From Pseudomonas cremoris (GTDB lineage Bacteria > Pseudomonadota > Gammaproteobacteria > Pseudomonadales > Pseudomonadaceae): 64,000 nucleotides of DNA. A program made the position numbers and the translations under genes. The notes under the pieces were generated by a model. The model was not told where the DNA came from. It searched no databases and saw only the letters and a list, made by a program, of their open reading frames with translations. The stretch spans positions 558,001 to 622,000 of the forward strand of contig NZ_JAAXCY010000003.1 of NCBI RefSeq assembly GCF_014230465.1. The letters run 5' to 3'. Shown piece after piece: positions 10,156 through 22,021 of the stretch (its first letter is position 1; the number at the start of each line of letters is the position of its first letter).

Positions 10156-10593
10156 ATGACGGTCTGGATAGTGGTGTCAATCCTTGTGGTGGTGCTGAGC
10201 CCTCTGGCATGGCTGCGCCCGTCGCGTCATCAGAGCGGGCGCATGGCCCTGCGCATGGAGGCGCGCCGCATCGGCCTGGCCATGCAGTTGGCGCCTCAGG
10301 AGTGGCCGCACTGGCTTAAACAAGAGCCGCCAAGCCCGTGTGCGCAATACTGTCGACCACGGCGCGGCAGCGTGCCGGCTATCTGGAGTTACTGGCAGTT
10401 GGAGCGTGGGGTTTGGGTCAATCAGTGGCGTGAGGTGTGCGTTGATGAGAAGTTGTTGCCGCATTTTGCGACGCTGCCGGACAACGTCTACAAGGTCGAA
10501 GCTGACAAGCAGATGATTGCCCTCTATTGGGGCGAGAAGGGCGAAGCGAGTGATTTGCAAGTCATCGACAACTTGCTCAAGGCCTTGGCTTAA
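10156..10593 (+). CDS. Conserved membrane-anchored hypothetical protein
   Basis: I do not recognise a named family. The 145-residue protein begins with one hydrophobic segment (VWIVVSILVVVLSPLAWL) acting as an N-terminal anchor, then an Arg-rich cytoplasmic-looking stretch (RMALRMEARRIGLAMQL) and a globular part with several Trp residues and CAQYCRP. It sits between usp and the fadBA operon, separated from fadB by about 500 bases. GGGAG lies ten bases before the ATG. Confidence 0.75.
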   Translation: MTVWIVVSILVVVLSPLAWLRPSRHQSGRMALRMEARRIGLAMQLAPQEWPHWLKQEPPSPCAQYCRPRRGSVPAIWSYWQLERGVWVNQWREVCVDEKLLPHFATLPDNVYKVEADKQMIALYWGEKGEASDLQVIDNLLKALA

Positions 10594-10621
10594 GCCCAAC
10601 CTTGTAGAAACAGCAGGCAAT

Positions 10622-10647
10622 AAAAAGCCCGACATCATCATCGGGCT
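10622..10647 (-). terminator. Hairpin, terminator-like on the minus strand
   Basis: Stem AGCCCGA/TCGGGCT with loop CATCATCA. The T tract is on the minus strand (GGGCTTTTTA), so it would stop leftward transcription; on the plus strand there is no T tract after it, although it follows the rightward gene ending at 10593. Confidence 0.5.
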
Positions 10648-10915
10648 GGAGTTGGCCAGGCAGGCCGGTAAATCTGTGTTTCCCGCGTCGGATGTTCATC
10701 CAGGCGCTTTGTGGTTGCGGCTAGCCTAGTCGGATATCACGCTCTGTACAGTCTTTTCCCACAAACTTTAGATTATTGATTTCGTGAATATTTGAATATT
10801 GATGAAGTGCGGGCTTAGGGTCGGGGTTCTGAAATGACTGGAAAGTCGCGTTTTTCCTAGTCTTTTTGAGCGATTGACAATTGCCCTGAATTGGATGAAG
10901 GTGGCATACCCAAAT

Positions 10916-10966
10916 CAAACGGGCGTATGAATTGAGCGTTTGTCTGTCAGACCACTCATACATAAT
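10916..10966 (+). promoter_or_regulatory. Possible fadBA promoter with PsrA-type half-sites
   Basis: CAAAC at 10916-10920 and GTTTG at 10938-10942 are the half-sites of the PsrA operator (C/GAAAC and GTTTG/C) but with a 17-base gap rather than the usual 2-4. TTGTCT followed after 15 bases by CATAAT overlaps the right half. PsrA is known to control fadBA5 in P. aeruginosa, so the site is plausible but weak. Confidence 0.3.
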
Positions 10967-11091
10967 CCCGACTATCGCATTGGCGGGTGTGCCTGGCGGA
11001 TGGGCGTGAACATTGACCAAATCATCAATGTCCAACCATAGGCCAGCGTCCAATGTGTACTGTTCAGCTTCCATATCGTGGAGATCAGTTG

Positions 11092-14444
<3,353 letters not shown>

Positions 14445-14462
14445 GCGTTCCGTTGACGGAAG

Positions 14463-14492
14463 CCGGGGCCCAGTGCCCCGGTTTTTGTTTTT
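14463..14492 (+). terminator. Rho-independent terminator of fadBA
   Basis: Hairpin CCGGGGC/GCCCCGG with a five-base loop followed by TTTTTGTTTTTT, beginning 19 bases after the fadA stop. Confidence 0.9.
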
Positions 14493-14541
14493 TGGCAGTT
14501 TTGTATTTTTTTTTTAACAAATTTTGTAAGAGGGCCAGAGC

Positions 14542-14778
14542 ATGAAAGTCGAACCAGGGCTCTACCAGCATTATAAAGGTCCGCAGTACCGTGTTTTCAG
14601 TGTGGCGCGACACTCCGAGACCGAAGAAGAAGTGGTGTTCTACCAAGCACTGTATGGCGATTACGGCTTTTGGGTACGCCCATTGAGCATGTTCCTGGAG
14701 ACCGTCGAAGTTGACGGCGAGCAAGTCCCGCGCTTTGCTTTGGTCCAGGTCGAACCCAGTCTTTTTTCAGGGCAATAA
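14542..14778 (+). CDS. DUF1653 domain protein
   Basis: A 78-residue protein consisting only of the DUF1653 domain: the start KVEPGLYQHYKGPQYRV and the middle VVFYQALYGDYGFWVRPLSMF are typical. The family has no assigned biochemical function; the compact beta-rich fold often appears as a stand-alone protein in proteobacteria. It lies between fadBA and topA and has no obvious operon partner; AGAGGG lies upstream of the ATG. Confidence 0.85.
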   Translation: MKVEPGLYQHYKGPQYRVFSVARHSETEEEVVFYQALYGDYGFWVRPLSMFLETVEVDGEQVPRFALVQVEPSLFSGQ

Positions 14779-14892
14779 CGGCAGGTCGCGCAGAATGCTG
14801 CGCTTGACCTCACCTTGTTGCCACTATATATAGCGTTGCCGCGACAGGCGCCAACTGCCTTTCTCTTCTCGAATTCAGGAATTTTCCGATCC

Positions 14893-17514
14893 ATGGGCAA
14901 ATCGCTGGTCATTGTGGAATCCCCGGCTAAGGCCAAGACCATCAACAAGTACTTGGGCAACGAGTACGTGGTGAAGTCGAGTATCGGCCATATCCGAGAC
15001 CTGCCCACCAGCGGTTCGGCTAGCGCCAGCAAGGAGCCTGCTGCCAAGCGCGGCAAGGCGGCTGCGAGCGAAGGTCCGGTGCTCAGCCCTAAAGAGAAAG
15101 CGCGCAAGCAGCTGGTCTCGCGCATGGGTGTGGACCCGGATCATGGCTGGAAGGCCAAGTACGAAATCCTTCCTGGCAAGGAAAAGGTCATCGAAGAGCT
15201 GCGCCGGCTCGCCAAGGATGCCGACACCATCTATCTCGCAACGGACTTGGACCGCGAAGGGGAAGCCATTGCCTGGCACCTGCGGGAAGCCATCGGCGGT
15301 GACGACAGCCGCTACAAGCGTGTGGTGTTCAACGAAATCACCAAAAAAGCCATCCAGGAAGCCTTCTCCAAGCCGGGCGAGCTGGACATCGATCGCGTTA
15401 ACGCCCAACAGGCACGTCGCTTCCTCGACCGCGTGGTGGGCTACATGGTTTCGCCGCTGCTGTGGGCGAAGATCGCCCGTGGCCTGTCCGCTGGCCGTGT
15501 GCAGTCGGTTGCTGTGAAGCTGGTGGTGGAGCGTGAGCGTGAGATCCGCGCGTTCATCCCTGAAGAATATTGGGAAGTCCACGCTGACCTCGGCACTGCC
15601 AAGGGCGCCAACGTGCGCTTTGAAGTGGCCCGCGAGAAAGGCGAGGCCTTCAAGCCGCTGAACGAAGCCCAGGCCATGGCCGCGCTGGAGAAACTCAAGT
15701 CTTCCAGCTACAGCATCGTCAAGCGCGAAGACAAGCCTACCAGCAGCAAGCCATCGGCTCCGTTCATCACGTCCACCCTGCAACAGGCTGCGAGTAACCG
15801 TCTGGGCTTTGGCGTGAAGAAGACCATGATGATGGCGCAGCGTCTGTACGAAGCGGGCTACATCACCTATATGCGTACCGACTCCACCAACCTGTCGGTG
15901 GACGCGGTAGCGATGGCGCGTACTTATATTGAAGGCGAATTCGGCAAGAAGTACCTGCCGGAAAAACCGAACGTCTACAGCAGCAAGGAAGGCGCCCAGG
16001 AGGCTCACGAAGCGATTCGTCCTTCCGACGCCAACACCACGCCTGCCAAGCTGAGCGGCATGGAGCGCGACGCTGAGCGCCTCTACGAGCTGATCTGGCG
16101 CCAATTCCTGGCCTGCCAGATGCTGCCGGCGCAATACCTGTCCACCACGGTCACCGTGGCGGCGTCCGACTTCGAGTTGCGTGCCAAGGGCCGTATCCTC
16201 AAGTTCGACGGCTACACCCGCGTCATGCCGCAAATCGCCAAGCCTGGCGATGATGACGTGCTGCCGGATATGGCCCAGGGCGACACGCTGAAGCTGATCA
16301 AGCTCGACCCATCCCAACACTTCACCAAGCCGCCGGCGCGTTATTCGGAGGCCAGCTTGGTGAAAGAGATGGAAAAACGCGGTATCGGTCGTCCTTCGAC
16401 CTATGCGGCGATCATCTCCACTATTCAGGACCGCGGTTACGTTGCGTTGCACAACCGTCGTTTCTACTCGGAAAAAATGGGCGACATCGTCACTGAGCGT
16501 CTGTCCGAGAGCTTCTCCAACCTGATGGACTACGGCTTCACTGCCGGCATGGAAGAGAACCTCGATGACGTGGCCCAGGGCGAGCGTGACTGGAAAAACG
16601 TGCTGGACGAGTTCTACGGCGACTTCAAGAAGAAGCTCGAAGTAGCGGAAAGCCCAGAGAACGGCATGCGCGCCAATCAGCCGGTGATGACCGACATTCC
16701 GTGCCAGACCTGTGGCCGGCCGATGCAGATCCGTACTGCATCCACCGGTGTGTTCCTCGGTTGCTCGGGCTACAGCCTGCCGCCGAAAGAGCGTTGCAAG
16801 GCGACCGTCAACCTGGTTCCGGGCGATGAAATCGCGGCCGATGACGAGGGTGAATCCGAGTCGCTGGTATTGCGTGGCAAGCATCGCTGCCCAATTTGCA
16901 GCACGGCGATGGATGCCTACCTGCTGGATGAGAAGCACAAGCTGCACATCTGCGGTAACAACCCGGATTGCAACGGTTACGAGATCGAAGAGGGCACCTA
17001 CCGCATCAAGGGCTACGAAGGTCCGAGCCTGGAGTGCGACAAGTGCGGTAGCGAGATGCAGCTCAAGACTGGCCGTTTCGGCAAGTTCTTCGGTTGCACC
17101 AACCCAACCTGCAAGAACACCCGCAAGCTGCTCAAAAGCGGCGATGCGGCGCCGCCGAAGATGGACCCGGTGAAGATGCCGGAGCTCAAGTGCGAGAAGG
17201 TCAACGACACCTACATCCTGCGTGATGGCGCTTCGGGGCTGTTCCTGGCTGCCAGCCAGTTCCCGAAAAACCGCGAGACCCGCGCACCGCTGGTGTTGGA
17301 GATCGTGCCGCACAAGGATGAGATCGATCCGAAGTACCACTTCTTGTGTGAAGCGCCAAAGAAGGATCCGGATGGTCGCCCAGCCGTGATCCGCTACAGC
17401 CGCAAGACCAAGGAGCAGTACGTGCAGACCGAAGTGGACGGCAAGCCTACCGGCTGGAAAGCGTTCTACGACGGTGGCAAGTGGAAGGTCGAGGATAAGC
17501 GTCAGGGCGCTTGA
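14893..17514 (+). CDS. topA: DNA topoisomerase I
   Basis: Type IA topoisomerase that relaxes negative supercoils; 873 residues as in other Pseudomonas. The N-terminal Toprim domain has [12 protein letters not shown] and the metal-binding [13 protein letters not shown]. The active-site tyrosine is Tyr326 in [13 protein letters not shown]. Three four-cysteine zinc ribbons follow near residues 605-760 ([25 protein letters not shown]), then a C-terminal basic region. The start at 14893 gives [11 protein letters not shown]; the frame upstream is not part of the family. A terminator follows the stop. Confidence 0.96.
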   Translation: MGKSLVIVESPAKAKTINKYLGNEYVVKSSIGHIRDLPTSGSASASKEPAAKRGKAAASEGPVLSPKEKARKQLVSRMGVDPDHGWKAKYEILPGKEKVIEELRRLAKDADTIYLATDLDREGEAIAWHLREAIGGDDSRYKRVVFNEITKKAIQEAFSKPGELDIDRVNAQQARRFLDRVVGYMVSPLLWAKIARGLSAGRVQSVAVKLVVEREREIRAFIPEEYWEVHADLGTAKGANVRFEVAREKGEAFKPLNEAQAMAALEKLKSSSYSIVKREDKPTSSKPSAPFITSTLQQAASNRLGFGVKKTMMMAQRLYEAGYITYMRTDSTNLSVDAVAMARTYIEGEFGKKYLPEKPNVYSSKEGAQEAHEAIRPSDANTTPAKLSGMERDAERLYELIWRQFLACQMLPAQYLSTTVTVAASDFELRAKGRILKFDGYTRVMPQIAKPGDDDVLPDMAQGDTLKLIKLDPSQHFTKPPARYSEASLVKEMEKRGIGRPSTYAAIISTIQDRGYVALHNRRFYSEKMGDIVTERLSESFSNLMDYGFTAGMEENLDDVAQGERDWKNVLDEFYGDFKKKLEVAESPENGMRANQPVMTDIPCQTCGRPMQIRTASTGVFLGCSGYSLPPKERCKATVNLVPGDEIAADDEGESESLVLRGKHRCPICSTAMDAYLLDEKHKLHICGNNPDCNGYEIEEGTYRIKGYEGPSLECDKCGSEMQLKTGRFGKFFGCTNPTCKNTRKLLKSGDAAPPKMDPVKMPELKCEKVNDTYILRDGASGLFLAASQFPKNRETRAPLVLEIVPHKDEIDPKYHFLCEAPKKDPDGRPAVIRYSRKTKEQYVQTEVDGKPTGWKAFYDGGKWKVEDKRQGA

Positions 17515-17534
17515 TCGACTGATCTGCCAAATAC

Positions 17535-17563
17535 AAAGGCCGCCTGCACAGGCGGCCTTTTTT
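17535..17563 (+). terminator. Rho-independent terminator of topA
   Basis: Stem AAAGGCCGCC/GGCGGCCTTT with a six-base loop and a run of six T residues, 20 bases after the topA stop. Confidence 0.9.
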
Positions 17564-17640
17564 GCGCTTGCAGTGCGCTCGGCTGATCCGTGACACTGTT
17601 AAGCCAGCATCATGCTTCTTTCGTTGTGGAGACTGCCGTT

Positions 17641-18162
17641 ATGGCCAACGAACTCTATACCCGTACCAATCAGAAAATTTACTTCGCGGGTTTGTCCCTG
17701 GAAGCCCTTGGCCGTGCCGAGGAAGGGAAGGAGATGAACGCTGTCGCGCTGGTCCAGGCGGGGCGTGAAGCGGCGTTGTTCCACCTGTACGGCGCTTTGT
17801 TGGGCCTGTGCCATGAAATCGCCGGGTTCTATCGCTTGCCCCAGGCGGGCTCACCCCGTGCAGAAATGATCATGAATCGGGAAGTGCTGGAGACCATGGC
17901 CATTCCTGAGCTGGCGGAGTTGGTAGAAATGGCCCAAAGCCCAGACAGTTGGGTTGCGCGTTTGCTCAAGGCTCATGCCGACATGTTCCAGCCGCCACGC
18001 GTGCCTCATGTGCCCAAGGGCGATGTGACCCAGCCATTGATCGTCGCGGTGGCGCTGGAAGAGGATGAGCCAAAGCCGTTGAGCCGTGAGGAACTCGAAG
18101 GCTGGCGCCAAGAGCTGAAAAAGATGGCGTTGCGCTTTCGCGAAGGGTTGAACGAGTGCTGA
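17641..18162 (+). CDS. DUF6586-type conserved Pseudomonas protein
   Basis: A soluble, mostly helical 173-residue protein of unknown function (starts MANELYTRTNQKIYFAGLSL). From memory it corresponds to PA3010 and the DUF6586 family, seen next to topA in many pseudomonads. The ATG at 17641 has GGAGA nine bases upstream and is preferred over the longer frame from 17590. It is probably co-transcribed with the 77-residue gene 130 bases downstream. Confidence 0.8.
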   Translation: MANELYTRTNQKIYFAGLSLEALGRAEEGKEMNAVALVQAGREAALFHLYGALLGLCHEIAGFYRLPQAGSPRAEMIMNREVLETMAIPELAELVEMAQSPDSWVARLLKAHADMFQPPRVPHVPKGDVTQPLIVAVALEEDEPKPLSREELEGWRQELKKMALRFREGLNEC

Positions 18163-18293
18163 TGAACCCCCATTGATAAGGGTACACAGCACAAAGCACC
18201 GTTCATCAAGCTGTCAAGAAACCTCTTCAGATCCTCAGCGATGCCGGGTGGATGACTGATATAATCCCGGCCTTTCGTGGAGAACAGATTGTT

Positions 18294-18527
18294 ATGCCAA
18301 CGTCCTTTCTGGAAATTGTTGAATTGCCTGACGGCCGAATCGAGCTGCGCCGGGCTGAGGACGAGGGTTCTCTGGTTATTCTGGATTTTTCCGAGGACGC
18401 CAAAGCGTTCCTGCAAGGTCAGCACGTGGAAGTGGCCAAGGCCATGTTGAGCGTGGGTGTGCAGATGGCAGGCCGGTTGGCGGAAGGCGAGCCGGAGAAG
18501 GAAGATGGGCCGCGGGTGCTTCACTGA
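18294..18527 (+). CDS. Small conserved hypothetical protein (PA3009-like)
   Basis: An acidic 77-residue protein (PTSFLEIVELPDGRIELRRA, ending GEPEKEDGPRVLH) with no recognised domain. It contains a beta-hairpin-like start and an amphipathic helix (QHVEVAKAMLSVGVQMAGRL). GGAGA precedes the ATG at 18294; the open frame from 18252 is probably not translated. It lies between the topA block and the lexA-sulA pair, facing sulA across a REP pair. Confidence 0.75.
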   Translation: MPTSFLEIVELPDGRIELRRAEDEGSLVILDFSEDAKAFLQGQHVEVAKAMLSVGVQMAGRLAEGEPEKEDGPRVLH

Positions 18528-18544
18528 GTAGCCGATTGAGTCCT

Positions 18545-18677
18545 GTAGTGAGCGGGCTTGCCCCGCGCTGGGCTGCGAAGCGGCCCCAGAACCAAACGCC
18601 GCGTAATAACTGATATACCGCAATAACTTATTTTAGGGCCGCTTCGCAGCCCAGCGCGGGGCAAGCCCGCTCACCAC
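18545..18677. repeat. Large REP pair of a second type
   Basis: GTGAGCGGGCTTGCCCCGCGCTGGGCTGCGAAGCGGCCC with its near-perfect inverted copy GGGCCGCTTCGCAGCCCAGCGCGGGGCAAGCCCGCTCAC. The sequence shares AGCGGGCTTG with the common REP but has different flanks, so it is a second REP class. It sits between the two convergent genes and could also fold as a long terminator hairpin. Confidence 0.9.
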
Positions 18678-18688
18678 AACAAGCCTGC

Positions 18689-19162
18689 TCAGCCCAATCG
18701 AATATTCAAGCTCTGAGCATCGCCCGTACGCGCGGCGCTGATCAGTTGCTGTTTTGCGCTCGCATTCAACGGATTCAACCAGCTCACCACTGTATGACTA
18801 CGCCCCAATCGCAAGGCTTCGCAGGTCAATTGCTGGGCACTTTGCGCGCCACGCGGTTGCAGCAACAGGATACGCTCGCGGTTCAGACCGGCGTCCCGCA
18901 GCCAGGCCTGGGTCAGGCTGGCGGGCGGGGCGATCAGTGTCAGCCAGCGAGCATCCTGCTCTTCGCTGAGTTCGCGAAGGATCGGCGCCAGCAGGCTCAG
19001 GCAGCTGCCAGCAGCACCGCGCAACGACAATTCACTGAACGCCTCAGGCTCGGCGCTCCAGGGCGCTTCGACCGTTTTCTTGAGGATGGGCGCGAGAGGT
19101 TGGGCCATAAAGGCCTCGAACAGCGACAGTTGTGTATGTTGTGGGGTGTGCACGAGCTGCAT
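18689..19162 (-). CDS. sulA: SOS cell division inhibitor SulA
   Basis: SulA blocks FtsZ polymerisation during the SOS response so that cells do not divide over damaged DNA. The 157-residue protein has the family pattern with LFEAFMAQPLAPILKKTVEAP at the start and the RecA-like core (WLTLIAPPASLTQAWLRDAGL, ILLLQPRG). It follows lexA by only ten bases on the same strand, so it is an SOS operon partner controlled by the LexA boxes upstream of lexA. This lexA-sulA order is the norm in Pseudomonas. Confidence 0.9.
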   Translation of the reverse strand: MQLVHTPQHTQLSLFEAFMAQPLAPILKKTVEAPWSAEPEAFSELSLRGAAGSCLSLLAPILRELSEEQDARWLTLIAPPASLTQAWLRDAGLNRERILLLQPRGAQSAQQLTCEALRLGRSHTVVSWLNPLNASAKQQLISAARTGDAQSLNIRLG

Positions 19163-19172
19163 GATGCCTCCT

Positions 19173-19781
19173 TTAGCGGCGAATGACGCCGACGCTCAAG
19201 CCTTCGATCACCAGGTCCTGATCTTTCAGGTTCACTTCAATCGGGGCGAACTCAGGGTTCTCGGCCAGTAGCCAGACCTTGCTGCCTTCGCGCTTGAAGC
19301 GTTTGACGGTGACTTCATCACCGATACGGGCGACGACGATCTGGCCATTACGGGCTTCGCGGGTGGTGTGGACGGCCAGCAGGTCGCCATCGAAGATGCC
19401 CACGTCCTTCATGCTCATGCCGTGGACCCGCAACAGGTAATCGGCTCGAGGATGGAAGAAGGTCGGGTTGATGTTGCAGGACTCCTCGACGTGCTGCTGC
19501 GCCAGGATCGGCGCACCGGCGGCGACGCGACCGATGATGGGCAGTGTCGACTCGTCGGCCTTGGCTTCGAAGCCAGGGATGCGAATACCGCGTGAAGCAC
19601 CCGGGGTCATCTCGATTGCGCCTTTGCGCGCGAGGGCCTTGAGGTGTTCTTCGGCGGCGTTGGGGGACTTGAACCCCAATTCCAGCGCAATTTCCGCTCG
19701 GGTCGGCGGGTAGCCGTTGTCATCGAGGCAGCGCTTGATAAAAGCCAGAATCTCAGCTTGGCGTGGCGTCAGTTTTAGCAT
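19173..19781 (-). CDS. lexA: LexA repressor
   Basis: SOS repressor of 202 residues. The N-terminal winged helix ([20 protein letters not shown]) is followed by the linker and the self-cleavage site Ala88-Gly89 in RVAAGAPI. The catalytic serine-lysine dyad is Ser123 (HGMSMKD) and Lys160 (TVKRFKRE), so RecA-stimulated autocleavage is intact. Two LexA boxes lie 11-45 bases upstream, implying autoregulation. It is divergent from psrA. Confidence 0.97.
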   Translation of the reverse strand: MLKLTPRQAEILAFIKRCLDDNGYPPTRAEIALELGFKSPNAAEEHLKALARKGAIEMTPGASRGIRIPGFEAKADESTLPIIGRVAAGAPILAQQHVEESCNINPTFFHPRADYLLRVHGMSMKDVGIFDGDLLAVHTTREARNGQIVVARIGDEVTVKRFKREGSKVWLLAENPEFAPIEVNLKDQDLVIEGLSVGVIRR

Positions 19782-19791
19782 GTTGATCGCT

Positions 19792-19807
19792 CTGTCTTTT
19801 TATACAG
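19792..19807 (-). promoter_or_regulatory. LexA box 1
   Basis: CTGTCTTTTTATACAG matches the CTG-N10-CAG SOS consensus and lies 11 bases upstream of the lexA start. It is one of two boxes in the lexA promoter. Confidence 0.85.
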
Positions 19808-19810
19808 TGA

Positions 19811-19826
19811 CTGGGATTATATACAG
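19811..19826 (-). promoter_or_regulatory. LexA box 2
   Basis: CTGGGATTATATACAG matches CTG-N10-CAG with a TATA-rich core and is three bases from box 1, giving a tandem operator as in other autoregulated lexA genes. Confidence 0.85.
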
Positions 19827-19985
19827 TGAACTGCGCTTGGCAATCATCCTTTTCCTTGCGGCCGCTGGACGGTCATTCGTCATCCTTCCTACAAGTGAGG
19901 GATAGCGCTGCCTACAGGCCTGGACGAATGTGATTAAATAGCGATGAAATACATGACTGCCCGGCCGGAATGCGAACCCGCAGGG

Positions 19986-20014
19986 TTGACAAGACACACC
20001 CTGAAACGTATGTT
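19986..20014 (+). promoter_or_regulatory. psrA promoter
   Basis: TTGACA at 19986-19991, a 17-base spacer and TATGTT at 20009-20014, 31 bases before the psrA ATG. The -10 box lies inside the PsrA operator. Confidence 0.7.
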
Positions 20015-20029
20015 TCAAACAAGTGTTTG
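20003..20029 (+). promoter_or_regulatory. Double PsrA operator
   Basis: Two palindromes overlap by one base: GAAAC-GTAT-GTTTC (20003-20016) and CAAAC-AAGT-GTTTG (20016-20029). Both fit the published PsrA half-sites C/GAAAC and GTTTG/C with a four-base gap, and they cover the -10 box, so they fit negative autoregulation. Confidence 0.85.
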
Positions 20030-20044
20030 TCAGGCGGAGTAGCC

Positions 20045-20752
20045 ATGGCCCAGTCGGAAACCGTTGAACGCATTCTCGATGCTGCCGAGCAATTGTTCGC
20101 GGAAAAAGGATTTGCTGAAACTTCATTGCGGCTGATTACCAGCAAGGCCGGGGTGAACCTGGCGGCAGTGAACTATCATTTCGGCTCGAAAAAGGCCCTG
20201 ATCCAGGCGGTGTTCTCACGCTTCCTGGGGCCGTTCTGCGCCAGTCTCGACCGTGAACTGGAACGTCGCCAGGCCAAGGCCGACAGCAAGCCAACCCTGG
20301 AAGACCTGCTGGAAATGCTGGTGGAACAGGCGCTGGTGGTGCAGCCGCGCAGTGGCAACGACCTGTCGATCTTCATGCGCCTGCTGGGCCTGGCGTTCAG
20401 CCAGAGCCAGGGTCACCTGCGGCGCTACCTGGAAGACATGTATGGCAAGGTGTTCCGCCGCTACATGCTGCTGGTCAACGAAGCCGCTCCGCGTATTCCG
20501 CCTATCGAACTGTTCTGGCGCGTGCACTTCATGCTCGGCGCTGCGGCGTTCAGCATGTCCGGGATCAAGGCCTTGCGGGCCATCGCAGAAACCGATTTTG
20601 GCGTGAACACTTCTATCGAGCAGGTAATGCGCCTGATGGTGCCGTTTCTCGCCGCTGGCATGCGTGCCGAAACCGGCGTGACCGACCCTGCCATGGCCGC
20701 CGCCCAGCTGCGTCCCCGCAGCAAAACAGCTCCGGCTGTCGCCAAGGTCTGA
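20045..20752 (+). CDS. psrA: TetR-family regulator PsrA
   Basis: TetR-type regulator that responds to long-chain acyl compounds, derepresses beta-oxidation genes and activates rpoS in Pseudomonas. The 235-residue protein has the N-terminal helix-turn-helix (RILDAAEQLFAEKGFAETSL to NLAAVNYHFGSKKALIQAVF). The length is normal. Two PsrA-type palindromes overlap its promoter. The location next to lexA and close to fadBA fits the identification, and no other TetR in Pseudomonas has this combination. Confidence 0.95.
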   Translation: MAQSETVERILDAAEQLFAEKGFAETSLRLITSKAGVNLAAVNYHFGSKKALIQAVFSRFLGPFCASLDRELERRQAKADSKPTLEDLLEMLVEQALVVQPRSGNDLSIFMRLLGLAFSQSQGHLRRYLEDMYGKVFRRYMLLVNEAAPRIPPIELFWRVHFMLGAAAFSMSGIKALRAIAETDFGVNTSIEQVMRLMVPFLAAGMRAETGVTDPAMAAAQLRPRSKTAPAVAKV

Positions 20753-20897
20753 CCTTTGCGGGTGTGCGCGGCCGCTTGCATCCGCTAAGCTAGCCGCCCA
20801 TGCCGATTTCAGTTATTTACTCGCAACCTGTTGTGCTCACTGCGCGAATCGCGCTGGTCGAGCGCAACGGGTTGTGTGCGTTATTTAAGGAAGGTTT

Positions 20898-21908
20898 ATG
20901 AGTGCTGCCCTGCAAGGTTCATTGATGGTCGACGTTGCCGGTACTTGGCTGACGGCCGAGGATCGTCATCTGTTGCGCCAGCCTGAAGTCGGCGGCCTGA
21001 TCATTTTTGCGCGCAATATCGAGCATCCCCGCCAGGTACGTGAATTGAGTGCGGCGATTCGTGCCGTGCGCCCGGATCTGCTGTTGGCCGTCGATCAGGA
21101 GGGCGGTCGCGTACAGCGTCTGCGCCAGGGCTTTGTGCGCCTGCCGGCCATGCGCGCGCTGGCCGACAATCCCAACGCCGACTATTTGGCGGAGCAGTGC
21201 GGCTGGATCATGGCCACTGAAGTGCTGGCGGTCGGCCTGGATTTGAGCTTCGCTCCGGTACTGGATCTGGACTACCAGCGCAGCGCCGTGGTCGGCACCC
21301 GTTCTTTCGAAGGTGACCCCGAGCGTGCCGCCTTGCTCGCAGGGGCTTTCATTCGCGGTATGAACAGCGCCGGTATGGCCGCCACCGGTAAACACTTCCC
21401 GGGTCATGGTTGGGCTGAGGCCGATTCCCACGTCGCCATTCCTAATGACGAACGTAGCCTGGAGCAGATTCGCACCCATGACCTGGTGCCTTTCGCGCGC
21501 CTGAGCAAGCAGTTGGCGGCAGTGATGCCGGCCCATGTGATCTACCCGCAGGTTGACGCTCAGCCCGCAGGTTTCTCGCGACGCTGGTTGCAGGACATCC
21601 TGCGCGGCGAGCTGCAGTTCGATGGGGTGATTTTCAGCGACGACTTGTCGATGGCAGGTGCCCATGTGGTCGGCGATGCGGCCAGCCGGATTGAAGCTGC
21701 ACTGACGGCGGGTTGTGACATGGGGTTGGTGTGTAATGACCGCGCCGCCGCGGAGTTGGCACTGAGTGCTGCGCAGCGGATGAAGGTCACGCCGTCGGCG
21801 CGGATTGCGCGGATGCGGGGGCAGGCGATTGCTTCGACAGACTATAAGCAGGATCCGCGTTGGTTGGCGGCGCTGACGGCGTTGCGCGATGCTCAATTGA
21901 TCGACTGA
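20898..21908 (+). CDS. nagZ: Beta-N-acetylhexosaminidase NagZ
   Basis: Cytoplasmic glycoside hydrolase of family 3 that removes GlcNAc from 1,6-anhydro-muropeptides in cell-wall recycling, which also sets the signal for AmpC beta-lactamase induction. The 336-residue length is typical. Motifs seen are AVDQEGGRVQRL, the KHFPGHG loop with the catalytic His/Asp pair downstream (EADSHVAIP) and the nucleophile Asp in IFSDDLSMAGA. It follows psrA by about 145 bases. Confidence 0.95.
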   Translation: MSAALQGSLMVDVAGTWLTAEDRHLLRQPEVGGLIIFARNIEHPRQVRELSAAIRAVRPDLLLAVDQEGGRVQRLRQGFVRLPAMRALADNPNADYLAEQCGWIMATEVLAVGLDLSFAPVLDLDYQRSAVVGTRSFEGDPERAALLAGAFIRGMNSAGMAATGKHFPGHGWAEADSHVAIPNDERSLEQIRTHDLVPFARLSKQLAAVMPAHVIYPQVDAQPAGFSRRWLQDILRGELQFDGVIFSDDLSMAGAHVVGDAASRIEAALTAGCDMGLVCNDRAAAELALSAAQRMKVTPSARIARMRGQAIASTDYKQDPRWLAALTALRDAQLID

Positions 21909-21923
21909 GAATCGTGTTGCGCC

Positions 21924-22009
21924 CTTCGCGAGCAAGCCCGCTCCCACCTTTGACCGCGTACTGTCTGAAGGACCTCGGTCAAGTGTGGGAGCGGGCTTGC
22001 TCGCGAAAA
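21924..22009. repeat. REP pair in inverted order
   Basis: CGCGAGCAAGCCCGCTCCCAC comes first and GTGGGAGCGGGCTTGCTCGCGA second, the opposite order from the pair at 9502. It lies between the convergent nagZ and helicase genes. Confidence 0.9.
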
Positions 22010-22021
22010 CGGTCTAAACTG

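Larger units (their letters stand above)
10594..11091. other. Intergenic region and fadB leader, 498 bp
   Basis: AT-richer than its surroundings. It holds a hairpin at 10622-10647, a 117-codon leftward open frame (10721-11074) that I do not accept as a gene, and, about 155 bases before fadB, CAAAC and GTTTG half-sites 17 bases apart (10916-10942) next to a promoter-like TTGTCT/CATAAT pair. No RNA gene was recognised. Confidence 0.5.

Noticed and set aside
10721..11074. Leftward 117-codon open frame in the fadB leader
   Set aside because: No ribosome site, no recognisable family and it crosses the likely fadB promoter; listed only as a finding because of the minus-strand hairpin.
14875..17340. 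821-codon frame antisense to topA
   Set aside because: It is a shadow of topA codon bias; the topA frame is strongly supported by motifs.
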